Below, piece after piece: positions 24,192-31,755 of a stretch of DNA of 36,498 nt (positions within the stretch are counted from its first letter, which is position 1; each line of letters begins with the position of its first letter). The stretch spans positions 1 to 36,498 of the forward strand of contig JBGQBN010000040.1 in the NCBI GenBank assembly GCA_041494805.1, read 5' to 3'. A model generated the notes under the pieces. It was not told where the DNA came from, did not search any database, and saw only the letters and a program-made list of their open reading frames with translations. Made by a program: the position numbers and the translations under genes. The DNA is from JBGQBN01 sp041494805. Its GTDB lineage: Bacteria > Acidobacteriota > Terriglobia > Terriglobales > Acidobacteriaceae.

Positions 24192-26579
24192 ATGCCCCTA
24201 CGCCGCTGTCACCAAGAACTGCCCGCACTTCATCCACGTTGGTGGAACGCGTTCCAAGTCAACGCTCTATGCACGCTCCTGCTTCTCGCCAGCGCATGCA
24301 ACCTAGCAAGCAGAAAAACAGTCGCAGATCGGCCGCCGGCCGTGACGGTAACGGTGGCACCAGACGGAGCATCCATTCCATCAGGTGGGAGTCAGACGTT
24401 TTCCGCGACGGTGACGAATGCTAGCAGCACGCGCGTAACGTGGTTGGCGAGTGCAGGTAGCATTTCGAGCGCCGGCGTTTTCCAGGCGCCCCACGTGACG
24501 GCGAGCACTGCGGTGACGATCAGGGCCACGAGCGTGGCGGACACCACGGCGAAGGCAACGGTAATGGCAACGGTTGAGCCACCCGCGCTCGGGGTTGTGG
24601 TCTCGGTTTCGCCAGCCGGGGCAAATGTTAGTTCCGAGGGCACGCAGCAGTTCATTGCCGTCATAGGGAACACCAGCAACCCCGCTGTCTTATGGTCAGC
24701 CAGCCAGGGAGTAATCTCTACGGGAGGGCTCTACACCGCACCAGCCGTGAGTTCCGATACTGCGGTGACGGTGACGGCCACCAGCGTGGCGGACAGCACG
24801 AAATCTGCAACGGCGAATGTCATCGTGCAAGCGCCACCACCGCCGGTGACGGTAACGGTGACACCGTTGAACCCGACTGTCCCGTCGGCCGGAACAGTGC
24901 AGTTCACCGCTTCCGTGCTCAATGCGAACAATCCGGCGGTGGTCTGGTCGTGCACCACAGGAACGATTTCGGCCACGGGGTTGTACACAGCGCCATCCGT
25001 GGCTGCGGACACGACTGCGCACATCACAGCCGCCAGTGTTGCGGACCCGTCGGTCCAAACGTGGACGCAGATCCACATCACCGCACCCCCTGCTGGAGCG
25101 CCGCTTCAGATCACGACCGCCACCCTGCCCGGGGCTTCAGCCGGAAGCGCTTATACCGCGCTGCTGGTCGCTACGGGTGGAACCGTACCCTACACCTGGA
25201 GGATCGCGCCGGGAAGCCTGCCAGAAGGCATCGTTCTCGACGCCAGCAGCGGAACCATCTCGGGCGTGGCTAACCAGTCCGGGAACTTCGCGCTGACGGT
25301 ACAGGTGGACGATTCCTCTTCGCCTCAACAAACGGCGACCACCACCCTCGCCCTGGACGTGCAGGTAACGCCACCCGGAGACACGATTCCGGATTCATTC
25401 TTCGGCATTCACATCAACAAACTGACGAATCCGTGGCCGACAGCGCTGGGATTTAAGTTCGGTGGCTTCAGAACGATGGCCAGCCAGACTAAGTGGAATG
25501 ACATCAACACCGCGCCCGGAGTCTACAACTGGTCGCGGCTGGATAGATGGCTGGCGCTGGCAGAACAATCGGGCCAGGATGTGATGTTCACGATGTTCTA
25601 CACGCCGGCCTGGGCATCGTCGAGCCCAACGGCGGGGTGCGCTAATGGAAGCTTCCCGGCCGGTGGTTGTTACCCACCGAACGACCTAAACTCCGATGGC
25701 ACGGGCAGCAACCAACACTTCCGCGATTTCATTACGGCGCTGATGGCGCACGTGGGGCCGGGGAAGATCCACTACCTGGAAATCTGGAACGAGCCCAACA
25801 TCCAGTCCGAGTGGATGGGCACTTTCCCGCAACTAGTACGAATGGCGCAGGACGCATCCACGATCGCCAAAGGCGTGGATCCAAACATCAAGATTGTCGC
25901 CCCGCCGGAAACAGGAGACGGAGGCAACCCTGGCTTGCTGATGAACTGGACCGCAAAGTTCCTGGCGGCGGGAGGCGGCCAATATGTGGACGTGATCGCG
26001 CTGCACGGGTATGTAGTCCACCCGGAGGATTTCCTGGTGCGGCTGGAGAACCTGCGCAGCGTGATGGCGGCTTATGGCGTCACCGACAAACAGATTTTCG
26101 ATACCGAAGGCAGTTGGGGAATCTTCAGCAATACGTATGACCCGGACCAGCAGGTGGCGTTCACCGGGCGAAGCTACCTGGTTCATGCCAGCGCGCAGGT
26201 GGATCGCTACTACTGGTATGCCTGGGATCTGCCGAATACAGGTAACTTCTACAGCGGTCAGGCGCAAGCGGTGACGGCGCCAGGTATGGCGTATCTGGAG
26301 GTGTACCGCTGGTTGCATGGCGCCGCGCCGAGCGGGCCCTGCGCGGTGAACGGGACGGTGTGGACCTGCAGCTATACGCGGGCGAACGGATACAGGGCGC
26401 TGGCAGTCTGGGATGCGGTTCAGACCTGTGGCGGCGGCTCCTGCACCACGGCCACGTACGCCGTGCCCACGGGCTTGGTGCAGTATCGTGACCTGCAGGG
26501 CAACCTGACGCCTCTGAGCGGTAGCCAGGTAAAGATCAGCCTGAAACCAATCCTTATCGAAAATCAAAGTGCCTGGTAG
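24192..26579 (+). CDS. Secreted lipoprotein: Ig-like domains plus clan-A glycoside hydrolase-like domain
   Basis: 795 residues. Basic n-region, hydrophobic stretch and lipobox LLASAC (C36) indicate a lipoprotein. Three tandem bacterial Ig-like repeats (about 48-130, 133-212, 216-295; each ending with 'xGxYxAP...TATSVADxT'-type sequence) are followed by a putative-Ig domain (about 298-385, YTWRIAPGSLPEGIVLDASS). A (beta/alpha)8-type catalytic domain follows: LEIWNEPN with the expected acid/base E534 and FDTEGSWG with the likely nucleophile E639, the arrangement of clan-A families such as GH39. The C-terminal ~120 residues form a beta domain. Role: extracellular polysaccharide or glycoside hydrolysis; the substrate cannot be told. 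The repeats share short near-identical DNA segments (for example around GTGGCGGACA(C/G)CACG). Confidence 0.8.
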   Translation: MPLRRCHQELPALHPRWWNAFQVNALCTLLLLASACNLASRKTVADRPPAVTVTVAPDGASIPSGGSQTFSATVTNASSTRVTWLASAGSISSAGVFQAPHVTASTAVTIRATSVADTTAKATVMATVEPPALGVVVSVSPAGANVSSEGTQQFIAVIGNTSNPAVLWSASQGVISTGGLYTAPAVSSDTAVTVTATSVADSTKSATANVIVQAPPPPVTVTVTPLNPTVPSAGTVQFTASVLNANNPAVVWSCTTGTISATGLYTAPSVAADTTAHITAASVADPSVQTWTQIHITAPPAGAPLQITTATLPGASAGSAYTALLVATGGTVPYTWRIAPGSLPEGIVLDASSGTISGVANQSGNFALTVQVDDSSSPQQTATTTLALDVQVTPPGDTIPDSFFGIHINKLTNPWPTALGFKFGGFRTMASQTKWNDINTAPGVYNWSRLDRWLALAEQSGQDVMFTMFYTPAWASSSPTAGCANGSFPAGGCYPPNDLNSDGTGSNQHFRDFITALMAHVGPGKIHYLEIWNEPNIQSEWMGTFPQLVRMAQDASTIAKGVDPNIKIVAPPETGDGGNPGLLMNWTAKFLAAGGGQYVDVIALHGYVVHPEDFLVRLENLRSVMAAYGVTDKQIFDTEGSWGIFSNTYDPDQQVAFTGRSYLVHASAQVDRYYWYAWDLPNTGNFYSGQAQAVTAPGMAYLEVYRWLHGAAPSGPCAVNGTVWTCSYTRANGYRALAVWDAVQTCGGGSCTTATYAVPTGLVQYRDLQGNLTPLSGSQVKISLKPILIENQSAW

Positions 26580-27232
26580 GCTGTCCAGGGCTAGGGAAAA
26601 GAGGTGAAGATGTGGCGGGCTTCCTGCCGCAACCGGCAAGCAGCCCAGTCACGATAACAGCGGAGGCGAGGGTGTTCACGCCGCCATTGTGCCGATGCAG
26701 TTCCGCCGCATCGAACTCTGCTCTTGATCTCTGTGCCAGGGGGAGGAAACGCTCGGCCCCAGCCTGTTCCAAGAGCTTATGGGGCGATGACCGGTGCGTG
26801 CCGTCAACTTATTTCATGGTCACTGTTCTATGGGAAGTCTGTTGAATTCTTTTGCCCCCGAAGTTAAGCGCTCTTGGAACCTCGATGCGCTGCGATGCAG
26901 CCCCAGGTGAGAGTCTTCCGGTGCGCCTGCTGTTACAGGAGGGCAACTGGCGAGGGGCGGTGGCGGGAGAATCGGGCACGTCCAGCCGCCCTCATCAACT
27001 CCCCACCCAACCCGCGAACGTCTACGTACGCGCCTTTCAGGGGGTTCCAGCCATCTGCCGCGCCTTCCACTGAACACAACGGGATTTATAATTCTCGGAC
27101 CCAGGTCGGACTGCCTGCGCGATTCGTCTCTTCCACGGCAACGGCGTTGGCTGACCTGCCCTACCCCAATCCAGCCTTCGTTCGCTTTCGGGACTGCGCG
27201 GGTGAAAAAAGCGGGCGCGAATCGCTTTGAAG
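26580..27232. other. Gap without a recognised gene
   Basis: About 650 bases. A 144-codon minus-strand frame at 26820-27254 is Arg/Pro-rich, without a ribosome-binding site or motif, and was not accepted. No hairpin terminator after the hydrolase gene was seen. Confidence 0.4.
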
Positions 27233-27260
27233 TTGACTTAACTAGGTACCGCAATATGAT
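27233..27260 (+). promoter_or_regulatory. Promoter of the 69-residue gene
   Basis: TTGACT (27233-27238), 16 bases, TATGAT (27255-27260). The leader to ATG 27354 would be ~87 bases. Confidence 0.5.
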
Positions 27261-27353
27261 TAACTCAGAACCTGCCAGGGACTTAAGACGACCGGCCTGG
27301 TGCTATTAAATACCGAGCCGCCCTGACCAATCCGAACTGCATAGGAGTCCGAA

Positions 27354-27563
27354 ATGGCTGTCAAAATCATACCCGTTAGCGTGAAGGAGCAGAAGCAGCA
27401 GAAGAAATCGGGTCGCGTGATCCGAGAGAACCAACAGCCACCCCAACCCCAGCCGGAGCCCGATCTGATCGATCCGGGCCTCGCCCTGACTGAGAGGGTC
27501 ACCGAGACCGAGAGCTCCCACTCCTGCACCTGTGGCTCAAGAGGCCATGGAGCTAGACGCTAG
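27354..27563 (+). CDS. Small Gln/Pro-rich protein with Cys-containing tail
   Basis: 69 residues; AGGAG lies 6-10 bases before ATG 27354 and a good promoter lies upstream, which supports expression. N-terminus MAVKIIPVSVKEQKQQKKSG, a Gln/Pro/Glu linker, then ERVTETESSHSCTCGSRGHG near the end. A leader-like charged N-terminus followed by a short Ser/Thr/Cys/Gly tail is reminiscent of ribosomally made, modified peptide precursors. However, no modification enzyme lies nearby, so that reading is weak. Confidence 0.5.
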   Translation: MAVKIIPVSVKEQKQQKKSGRVIRENQQPPQPQPEPDLIDPGLALTERVTETESSHSCTCGSRGHGARR

Positions 27564-27991
27564 TCACGGTGCCCTGGTCGGAGCTCCAGGGACTCCGTAG
27601 ATTCCTGCTGGCGACATCATTCCATGAACAGCGCCGACAGCTCGTGCCAGGAATTCGGGATGCAAGGATCCCCAACGTGGGCCATTCGTTCGCAACACGC
27701 ACGCCGAAACCGGAGCCAGATTTGAAGGTAACGTCACACTTTTGAAAAGTAGGGCGGTTTCTTGGCCCGCTAAAGAGTCTCGACAAACGGCGTTGTTTTT
27801 CCCATGATTGACGGATTTTGAAACTGATCTTCCGGGGCTAGTTGTTGTGTTCTATGCTTATAGGCAGACATTCTTGGTATTGACGAAGATTGTGATCCGG
27901 GACGAGAGTGACGACCAAAAATCTTGTTCGGGTCGTCACCAGGACGTTGCGATCTGCCAAATCTATGCTGCGCTTTCCTTGAGGAGACACA
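27564..27991. other. Gap before the toxin-type cluster
   Basis: About 430 bases without a supported gene. A weak hairpin CCCTGG-N8-CCAGGG lies near 27571-27592 just after the previous gene, without a T-run. TTGTGTTCTAT near 27844 is shared with the SnoaL-like gene promoter at 30938. Confidence 0.4.
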
Positions 27992-28271
27992 ATGCCGAAA
28001 ACTAAAAGGAAGACAGCCACCGCACGGGCCGCTACCCCTGCCGACCAGGCAACAATGGTGGTCACCCTCTATGGCGGGACGCGCGAACCGCCGGTCGTTC
28101 TTTGTCGAAGAGCTTGTTCTGGAAACCGTCGAAGATGCGAATGAGGAAATCTTTGCCTTCGATCCGCGACACCAAATAATCGCGCAGGTGTCGGTCATGA
28201 CGCAATTGACGGGGCAGCTGGTCCTCTATTTGGATGCAGTGTCTCGGGCGGGTATGCTGCTGCCCGAATAG
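27992..28271 (+). pseudogene. Small gene with frameshift, upstream of toxin module
   Basis: ATG 27992 follows a GAGGAG site; the frame starts MPKTKRKTATARAATPADQA and reads VVTLYGGTRE, then stops. From about 28085 another frame continues SFFVEELVLETVEDANEEIF and AFDPRHQIIAQVSVMTQLTG to a TAG at 28269, two bases before the next start. One small indel near 28080-28090 would restore a ~93-residue protein. Function unknown. The second half contains the 29-bp repeat shared with 21976-22004. Confidence 0.45.
28184..28212. repeat. 29-bp exact repeat, copy B
   Basis: Inside the frameshifted small gene at 27992-28271. Same orientation as copy A. The coding strands of the two host genes are opposite, so the peptides encoded are unrelated. 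Confidence 0.85.
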
Positions 28272-28273
28272 CA

Positions 28274-28669
28274 ATGGCAGCGCCCGCCGTCACAACACTG
28301 GGCCTCAATAATCCTTCTGAGACGACGGTCGTAATCGGGAAGTTGGCGGACCTGAAAGACGTGAAACCAGGTGAGCGTACTCTTGATTTGCCTAAGCAGG
28401 GCAGCCACAAGGCGAACTGGGCGCAAAACTCGAGCAAGTTGCGTGAGTCGATGAACGAGGGAAAGCCCATTCGCGATGCATCGGCGGGTAACCCTGGGAG
28501 TAATACTGGATTCCTGCGAGCGGAGAGGAATCTGCTTCAGAACCACGGCTGGACGCTGCAAAGGGGAGTACTGGATGCCCCCGAAATAGGAGGATCAAAT
28601 GTTGCATATCGATCCAAGTCCCGAACGCGCGAGATTGACTTTCAAGGATGCGGCACTGTCCAGCTTTAG
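28274..28669 (+). CDS. Orphan toxin module resembling an Rhs C-terminal toxin domain
   Basis: 131 codons from ATG 28274, two bases after the preceding stop. Residues ~17-95 (TTVVIGKLADLKDVKPGERT, KANWAQNSSKLRESMNEGKP, IRDASAGNPGSNTGFLRAER and NLLQNHGWTL) look like the variable C-terminal module found at the end of Rhs/polymorphic toxins, which normally follows a large repeat protein. Here there is no Rhs core, secretion signal or DPxGL-type boundary, so the module is orphaned. The frame runs 71 bases into the next gene, and the final ~30 codons are probably not part of the original toxin. The enzymatic activity is not identifiable from the sequence. Confidence 0.55.
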   Translation: MAAPAVTTLGLNNPSETTVVIGKLADLKDVKPGERTLDLPKQGSHKANWAQNSSKLRESMNEGKPIRDASAGNPGSNTGFLRAERNLLQNHGWTLQRGVLDAPEIGGSNVAYRSKSRTREIDFQGCGTVQL

Positions 28670-29234
28670 ATTCCTTTGCGATCTTGCGTTCCGCCCAGTT
28701 CAAGAGGAAGACACGTTTGTGCGCTATGAGTCCTCACTGGTGTTCGTAAACGTCTATCATGGTCGAGCTTCGTTCGAGCTGGGCGTCGAGATTGGCAGGT
28801 TGGCCGAAGCGGGCGAAAAACTCACGCTTTATGACATGGTCGCTCGGACTGGTGCAGAAGAAGCCGAGGGATTCGGCCAGCACGTTATGTTTCAGGTCAG
28901 CACGCGAGAAGGAGTGCAGGAACTCGTGCCGAAGCTAGCTGGCCTCGTTCAGAAATACGGCCCTCAGTTTTTGAACGCCGATGCCAACGCCTATCGGGAA
29001 GCCCTGGAGGCTAGGTCACGGGCTGCTGCGGAATATGAGAAGCAGGTTCCCCTGAGGAACCTACGGGGCAAAGTGGAGACCGCTTGGCAGGCGAAGGACT
29101 TTGCACGGGTGATTGAACTGTCCCAGGCAATGCGGGACGATCTGACGGAGGTCGAAGCCAAACGTCTTGCGTATGCCGAGGGACAACTCCTGCCTGCCGA
29201 CACCGGTGCGTCCCGGCGGGTGGCCCAGCCTTGA
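28599..29234 (+). CDS. Probable immunity protein of the toxin module
   Basis: 211 residues, ATG 28599 with AGGAGG at 28588-28593. The N-terminal ~95 residues (LTFKDAALSSFRFLCDLAFR, EEDTFVRYESSLVFVNVYHG and RASFELGVEIGRL) look like a family of small cytoplasmic proteins encoded directly after polymorphic toxin modules. The C-terminal half is helical and charged and could be a separate extension. The order toxin then immunity, overlapping and in the same direction, is the main support. It remains intact although the toxin is displaced, as expected for an orphan immunity gene. Confidence 0.55.
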   Translation: MLHIDPSPERARLTFKDAALSSFRFLCDLAFRPVQEEDTFVRYESSLVFVNVYHGRASFELGVEIGRLAEAGEKLTLYDMVARTGAEEAEGFGQHVMFQVSTREGVQELVPKLAGLVQKYGPQFLNADANAYREALEARSRAAAEYEKQVPLRNLRGKVETAWQAKDFARVIELSQAMRDDLTEVEAKRLAYAEGQLLPADTGASRRVAQP

Positions 29235-29292
29235 TTTGAATTTGTTTGCACCAGTGCTGCTCCATCTCCGGTTTGAGCCGGGATGGGGAAGC

Positions 29293-29333
29293 GCGAGGGG
29301 CAAGGGACGGCGTTTGAGTCCCTTGCCTCTCGC
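29293..29333 (+). terminator. Strong hairpin after immunity gene (no T-run)
   Basis: A 16-bp stem, GCGAGGGGCAAGGGAC (29293-29308) with its partner at 29318-29333 (15 of 16 positions pair, the exception a G-T), and a 9-base loop. It begins 58 bases after the immunity gene stop. It lacks a T-run on either side, so it may be an mRNA 3'-end stabiliser or a small structured RNA instead of an intrinsic terminator. Confidence 0.45.
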
Positions 29334-29704
29334 TCTGAGGGTGACCTGCCCCCTGCTTTCGTTCACGTAAGAATACGACAACTTTGAAGGTGCAGCATGC
29401 CATCTTGTTTGAGCCGAATCCTCTCGCCGTCGAGCGCGCTAAGAGAAATCTGGAACTAAACAGCCAGTCCGTCCTCCGCAGAGATTCCAAGTTGTCCGGC
29501 TAGTTCAATCGGGCAGGCAAATAAGTCCTGAAGCACAGCCCCGGAAAGCACGGAATTCTCGTGCCCTTCGACATCGATCTTGACGGCACTGATTCGCGGA
29601 ATACTCGTTGACTGCATCCCGGTTGGCGTTGATCAAATGCGGAGGAACTTCGAGCCCTTTCTTCGACGAGAGATGCGTTCTGGAGTGGCGGTATTCCAGC
29701 ATTC
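29334..29704. other. Gap upstream of the XRE-cupin gene
   Basis: About 370 bases with no supported gene; short minus-strand frames (29500-29709) lack ribosome-binding sites and motifs. Confidence 0.4.
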
Positions 29705-29705
29705 G

Positions 29706-29717
29706 ACACTATAGTGT
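29706..29717. promoter_or_regulatory. Palindrome in XRE-cupin promoter
   Basis: ACACTATAGTGT, a perfect 12-bp palindrome ending one base before TATGAT (29718-29723), a good -10. The same 12 bases occur within 30958-30973. Likely operator for autoregulation by the XRE-cupin protein (inference). Confidence 0.6.
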
Positions 29718-29720
29718 TAT

Positions 29721-29737
29721 GATTCTACTATAGAATC
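29721..29737. promoter_or_regulatory. Second palindrome in XRE-cupin promoter
   Basis: GATTCTA-CTA-TAGAATC, seven-base arms, overlapping the -10 and the probable transcription start. A similar imperfect palindrome, GTTCTATAATGGAAC, lies at 30941-30955 in the other promoter. Confidence 0.45.
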
Positions 29738-29758
29738 AGTTCTGTGAGGACAAGTTAC

Positions 29759-30481
29759 GTGTCGGAAAAAAAGAAGACTCGAGGGATCTTGAGTTTGAGC
29801 GAGATTGGCCGCCGTGTGCGGGAAGAACGAATTCGGCGAGGATTTTCACTGGAACAATTGAGTCAGCGATCACGGGTGAGCCGCAGCATGATTTCCGCCA
29901 TCGAACGAGGAGCCAAGGCGCCCACTGTCGTCGTCCTCCACCGCATTGCGACCGGTCTTGACACAAGCCTCTCCCGCCTTGTCGAAGAAGAGACCAGCGC
30001 GCGAGTAATTGTTCTGCGCCACAGCCGGCAAAAGGTGGTGAGGGCAGCGGCAGGGTGGGAACGGCGAATCCTGTCCCCCGTCTTACCAGGAGTTGAATTC
30101 GAACTCATGCGCATCACGGTTGGCCCACTGGTAAATGCCCCCATGTTCCTCCCTCACGCCCACGGCTCGCGCGAGTATGTAGCCGTGGAGAAAGGCACGC
30201 TGCTGTTCACGCTCGATGGCGAACCACATACCCTAAAGGCTGGTGACAGCATTTACTTTGATGGTGACTGCATGCACGGATTTCGAAACCCCAGTCGCGT
30301 TCCCTGCGTCTACTACCTGGCAATGGACGTCTCGGGTGACGCCGCCGGAACCAACCATCGTCCAGCTCCGCCAGAGGTTGAGTCCACGAGTGAGATGCAT
30401 CCGAGTAAGCGCGAAGTGGGTTCTGCGAGCACCAAAATGCCACGCCGTCGCCAAGTGCAGGAGGTGGTCCTGCCTGAATGA
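29759..30481 (+). CDS. XRE-family regulator with C-terminal cupin domain
   Basis: 240 residues. GTG 29759 has GAGGA 8 bases upstream (29746-29750); GTG 29744 overlaps that site and is unlikely. Residues 16-73 form an XRE helix-turn-helix (IGRRVREERIRRGFSLEQLS, then VSRSMISAIERGAKAPTVVV). Residues ~118-192 are a cupin_2 barrel (PHAHGSREYVAVEKGTLLF, LKAGDSIYFDGDCMHGFRNP) with metal-binding-type His. The ~45-residue tail is basic and Ser/Pro-rich. Such regulators sense small molecules and often control adjacent catabolic or amine/amino-acid genes. A decarboxylase remnant lies directly downstream. The shared palindromes point to autoregulation and control of the SnoaL-like gene. Confidence 0.85.
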   Translation: MSEKKKTRGILSLSEIGRRVREERIRRGFSLEQLSQRSRVSRSMISAIERGAKAPTVVVLHRIATGLDTSLSRLVEEETSARVIVLRHSRQKVVRAAAGWERRILSPVLPGVEFELMRITVGPLVNAPMFLPHAHGSREYVAVEKGTLLFTLDGEPHTLKAGDSIYFDGDCMHGFRNPSRVPCVYYLAMDVSGDAAGTNHRPAPPEVESTSEMHPSKREVGSASTKMPRRRQVQEVVLPE

Positions 30482-30760
30482 ATCCGTGGCGGGAAGAAGC
30501 GAACGAGATGAATTATCCCCTCTCCGACCGCGATGGGAGTGGTCCGCCGATGAGATCAAGCGTATCGGGTATCGCGTGGTGGGCATGATCGCGGAGCACC
30601 TCACGACCCTGCCAGACAAAAAAATGGAGACCTCCCGATCGCGGTCATAGCCAGCGCCGGCACCGTGAATACGGGCGCCATTAATCCGTTGGACGAGATT
30701 GCCGACGTCTGCGAGCATCATAAGCTCTGGCTACACGTCGATGGAGCGAGGACGACTCCA
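30478..30760 (+). pseudogene. Remnant of PLP-dependent aromatic/group II decarboxylase
   Basis: Two collapsed pieces. First, ~30495-30620 reads WEWSADEIKRIGYRVVGMIA and EHLTTLPDK, the N-terminal helix region of group II decarboxylases. Then, in another frame, ~30632-30755 reads PIAVIASAGTVNTGAINPLD and EIADVCEHHKLWLHVDGA, the strand leading to the cofactor aspartate. Over 100 codons between them, and all of the C-terminal half including the PLP lysine, are missing. The gene starts right after the XRE-cupin stop, so it was probably the original target operon of that regulator (inference). Confidence 0.7.
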
Positions 30761-30940
30761 GCTTCGACTGGGACATAAAGCCACTTGTGCGGGTCCAAAG
30801 TAGCTGGAGTTTTTCGATGAGTCCCCCTTCAGAAGCTCCCCATTCTCTTCTCTTGTCCTAGCTCGCTCAGCCTCAGGGCCTCCGCGCGGGCACAAGCCTT
30901 TTGCGACACTTGACTGCGTCGCCTCGATTTTTATCGTTGT

Positions 30941-30973
30941 GTTCTATAATGGAACTATGACACTATAGTGTCA
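30941..30973 (+). promoter_or_regulatory. SnoaL-like gene promoter with two palindromes
   Basis: TATAAT (30945-30950, perfect -10, poor -35) lies inside GTTCTATAATGGAAC (30941-30955). It is followed by TGACACTATAGTGTCA (30958-30973), a perfect 16-bp palindrome covering the expected transcription start. The latter extends the 12-bp palindrome found at 29706-29717. Confidence 0.6.
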
Positions 30974-31078
30974 CATCAACGAAAGGCGGCTGAATAAAAG
31001 ATGTCTGGAACAGGAGCCGGAGCGACACGAGCGTTTCGTGCTCCAAACCGAAATCAAGATGTGAAAGGAAAATGCCAG

Positions 31079-31603
31079 ATGAACAATCAGATGAACAGAA
31101 AGAAAGCGTGCGTAGCATTCATTGTGCTCCTTACGTGTGCCTTGGCTGGTCAAGCATTGGCGCAGGGCCCGGAATTTAAATCCAATGCCGATGACCTCGC
31201 GAAGATTAGCAGCGTGGTGGAGGAGTTCCGTCAGGATATTATTCACAAGGACGGGTACGCCATAACGAAGCTCATCCTGAACCCCGATGTGCTCTTTCAT
31301 CACACCAACACCCAGGAAGAGGTTGATGGCGCCCGCAAACAAAACGCTCAGTTCGATGGGGTTGGCCCGAGCCAGCTAGATGGATTTGTGAAATTACTCG
31401 CTACGTCGAAGGACAAACTCGAAGAGAAATTTCGCAATATCGAGATTCGCCAGGACGGTGATCTAGGGCTGGTGACATTTAATTACGATTTTGTCATCAA
31501 CGACAAGGTTCACCATTCAGGCCTCGAACACTGGCAGGTGTGCAAAATTGATGGGCAGTGGAAGATCTTGTCCGTTACCTGGACGGTCTATATTCACAGC
31601 TGA
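31079..31603 (+). CDS. Exported SnoaL-like (NTF2-fold) protein
   Basis: 174 residues. ATG 31079 has AAAGGA 9 bases upstream; an in-frame start at 31001 would put a non-signal extension before the signal peptide. Signal peptide KKACVAFIVLLTCALAGQAL with cleavage near ALAQG. The mature part (SVVEEFRQDIIHKDGYAITK, then FNYDFVINDKVHHSGLEHWQ and VCKIDGQWKILSVTWTV) fits the cone-shaped SnoaL/DUF4440 fold; ligand or activity unknown. Transcription is probably controlled by the palindrome at 30958-30973. Confidence 0.7.
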   Translation: MNNQMNRKKACVAFIVLLTCALAGQALAQGPEFKSNADDLAKISSVVEEFRQDIIHKDGYAITKLILNPDVLFHHTNTQEEVDGARKQNAQFDGVGPSQLDGFVKLLATSKDKLEEKFRNIEIRQDGDLGLVTFNYDFVINDKVHHSGLEHWQVCKIDGQWKILSVTWTVYIHS

Positions 31604-31755
31604 CAGCCAACAGCGCTCATCGTCTGCACCGCGCGCCATTCACACCTTATCCTAAGAGTGGAGGGCAAAGGTCATGAGCGCAACAATCGGCGATGCCTGA
31701 AGCTGGAGTCTAGAGCGCGGTTAAATTCGCTTACATATTAAGGAGTGGGGAGCCA

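Noticed and set aside
24440..25080. Tandem DNA repeat array
   Set aside because: The similarity reflects three diverged Ig-like protein repeats in the hydrolase gene, not a separate repeat element.
26820..27254. 144-codon minus-strand frame in a gap
   Set aside because: Arg/Pro-rich with no recognisable family; overlaps a good plus-strand promoter.
27354..27563. Modified-peptide (RiPP) precursor
   Set aside because: No modification enzyme, protease or dedicated transporter within several kilobases; kept only as a small protein.
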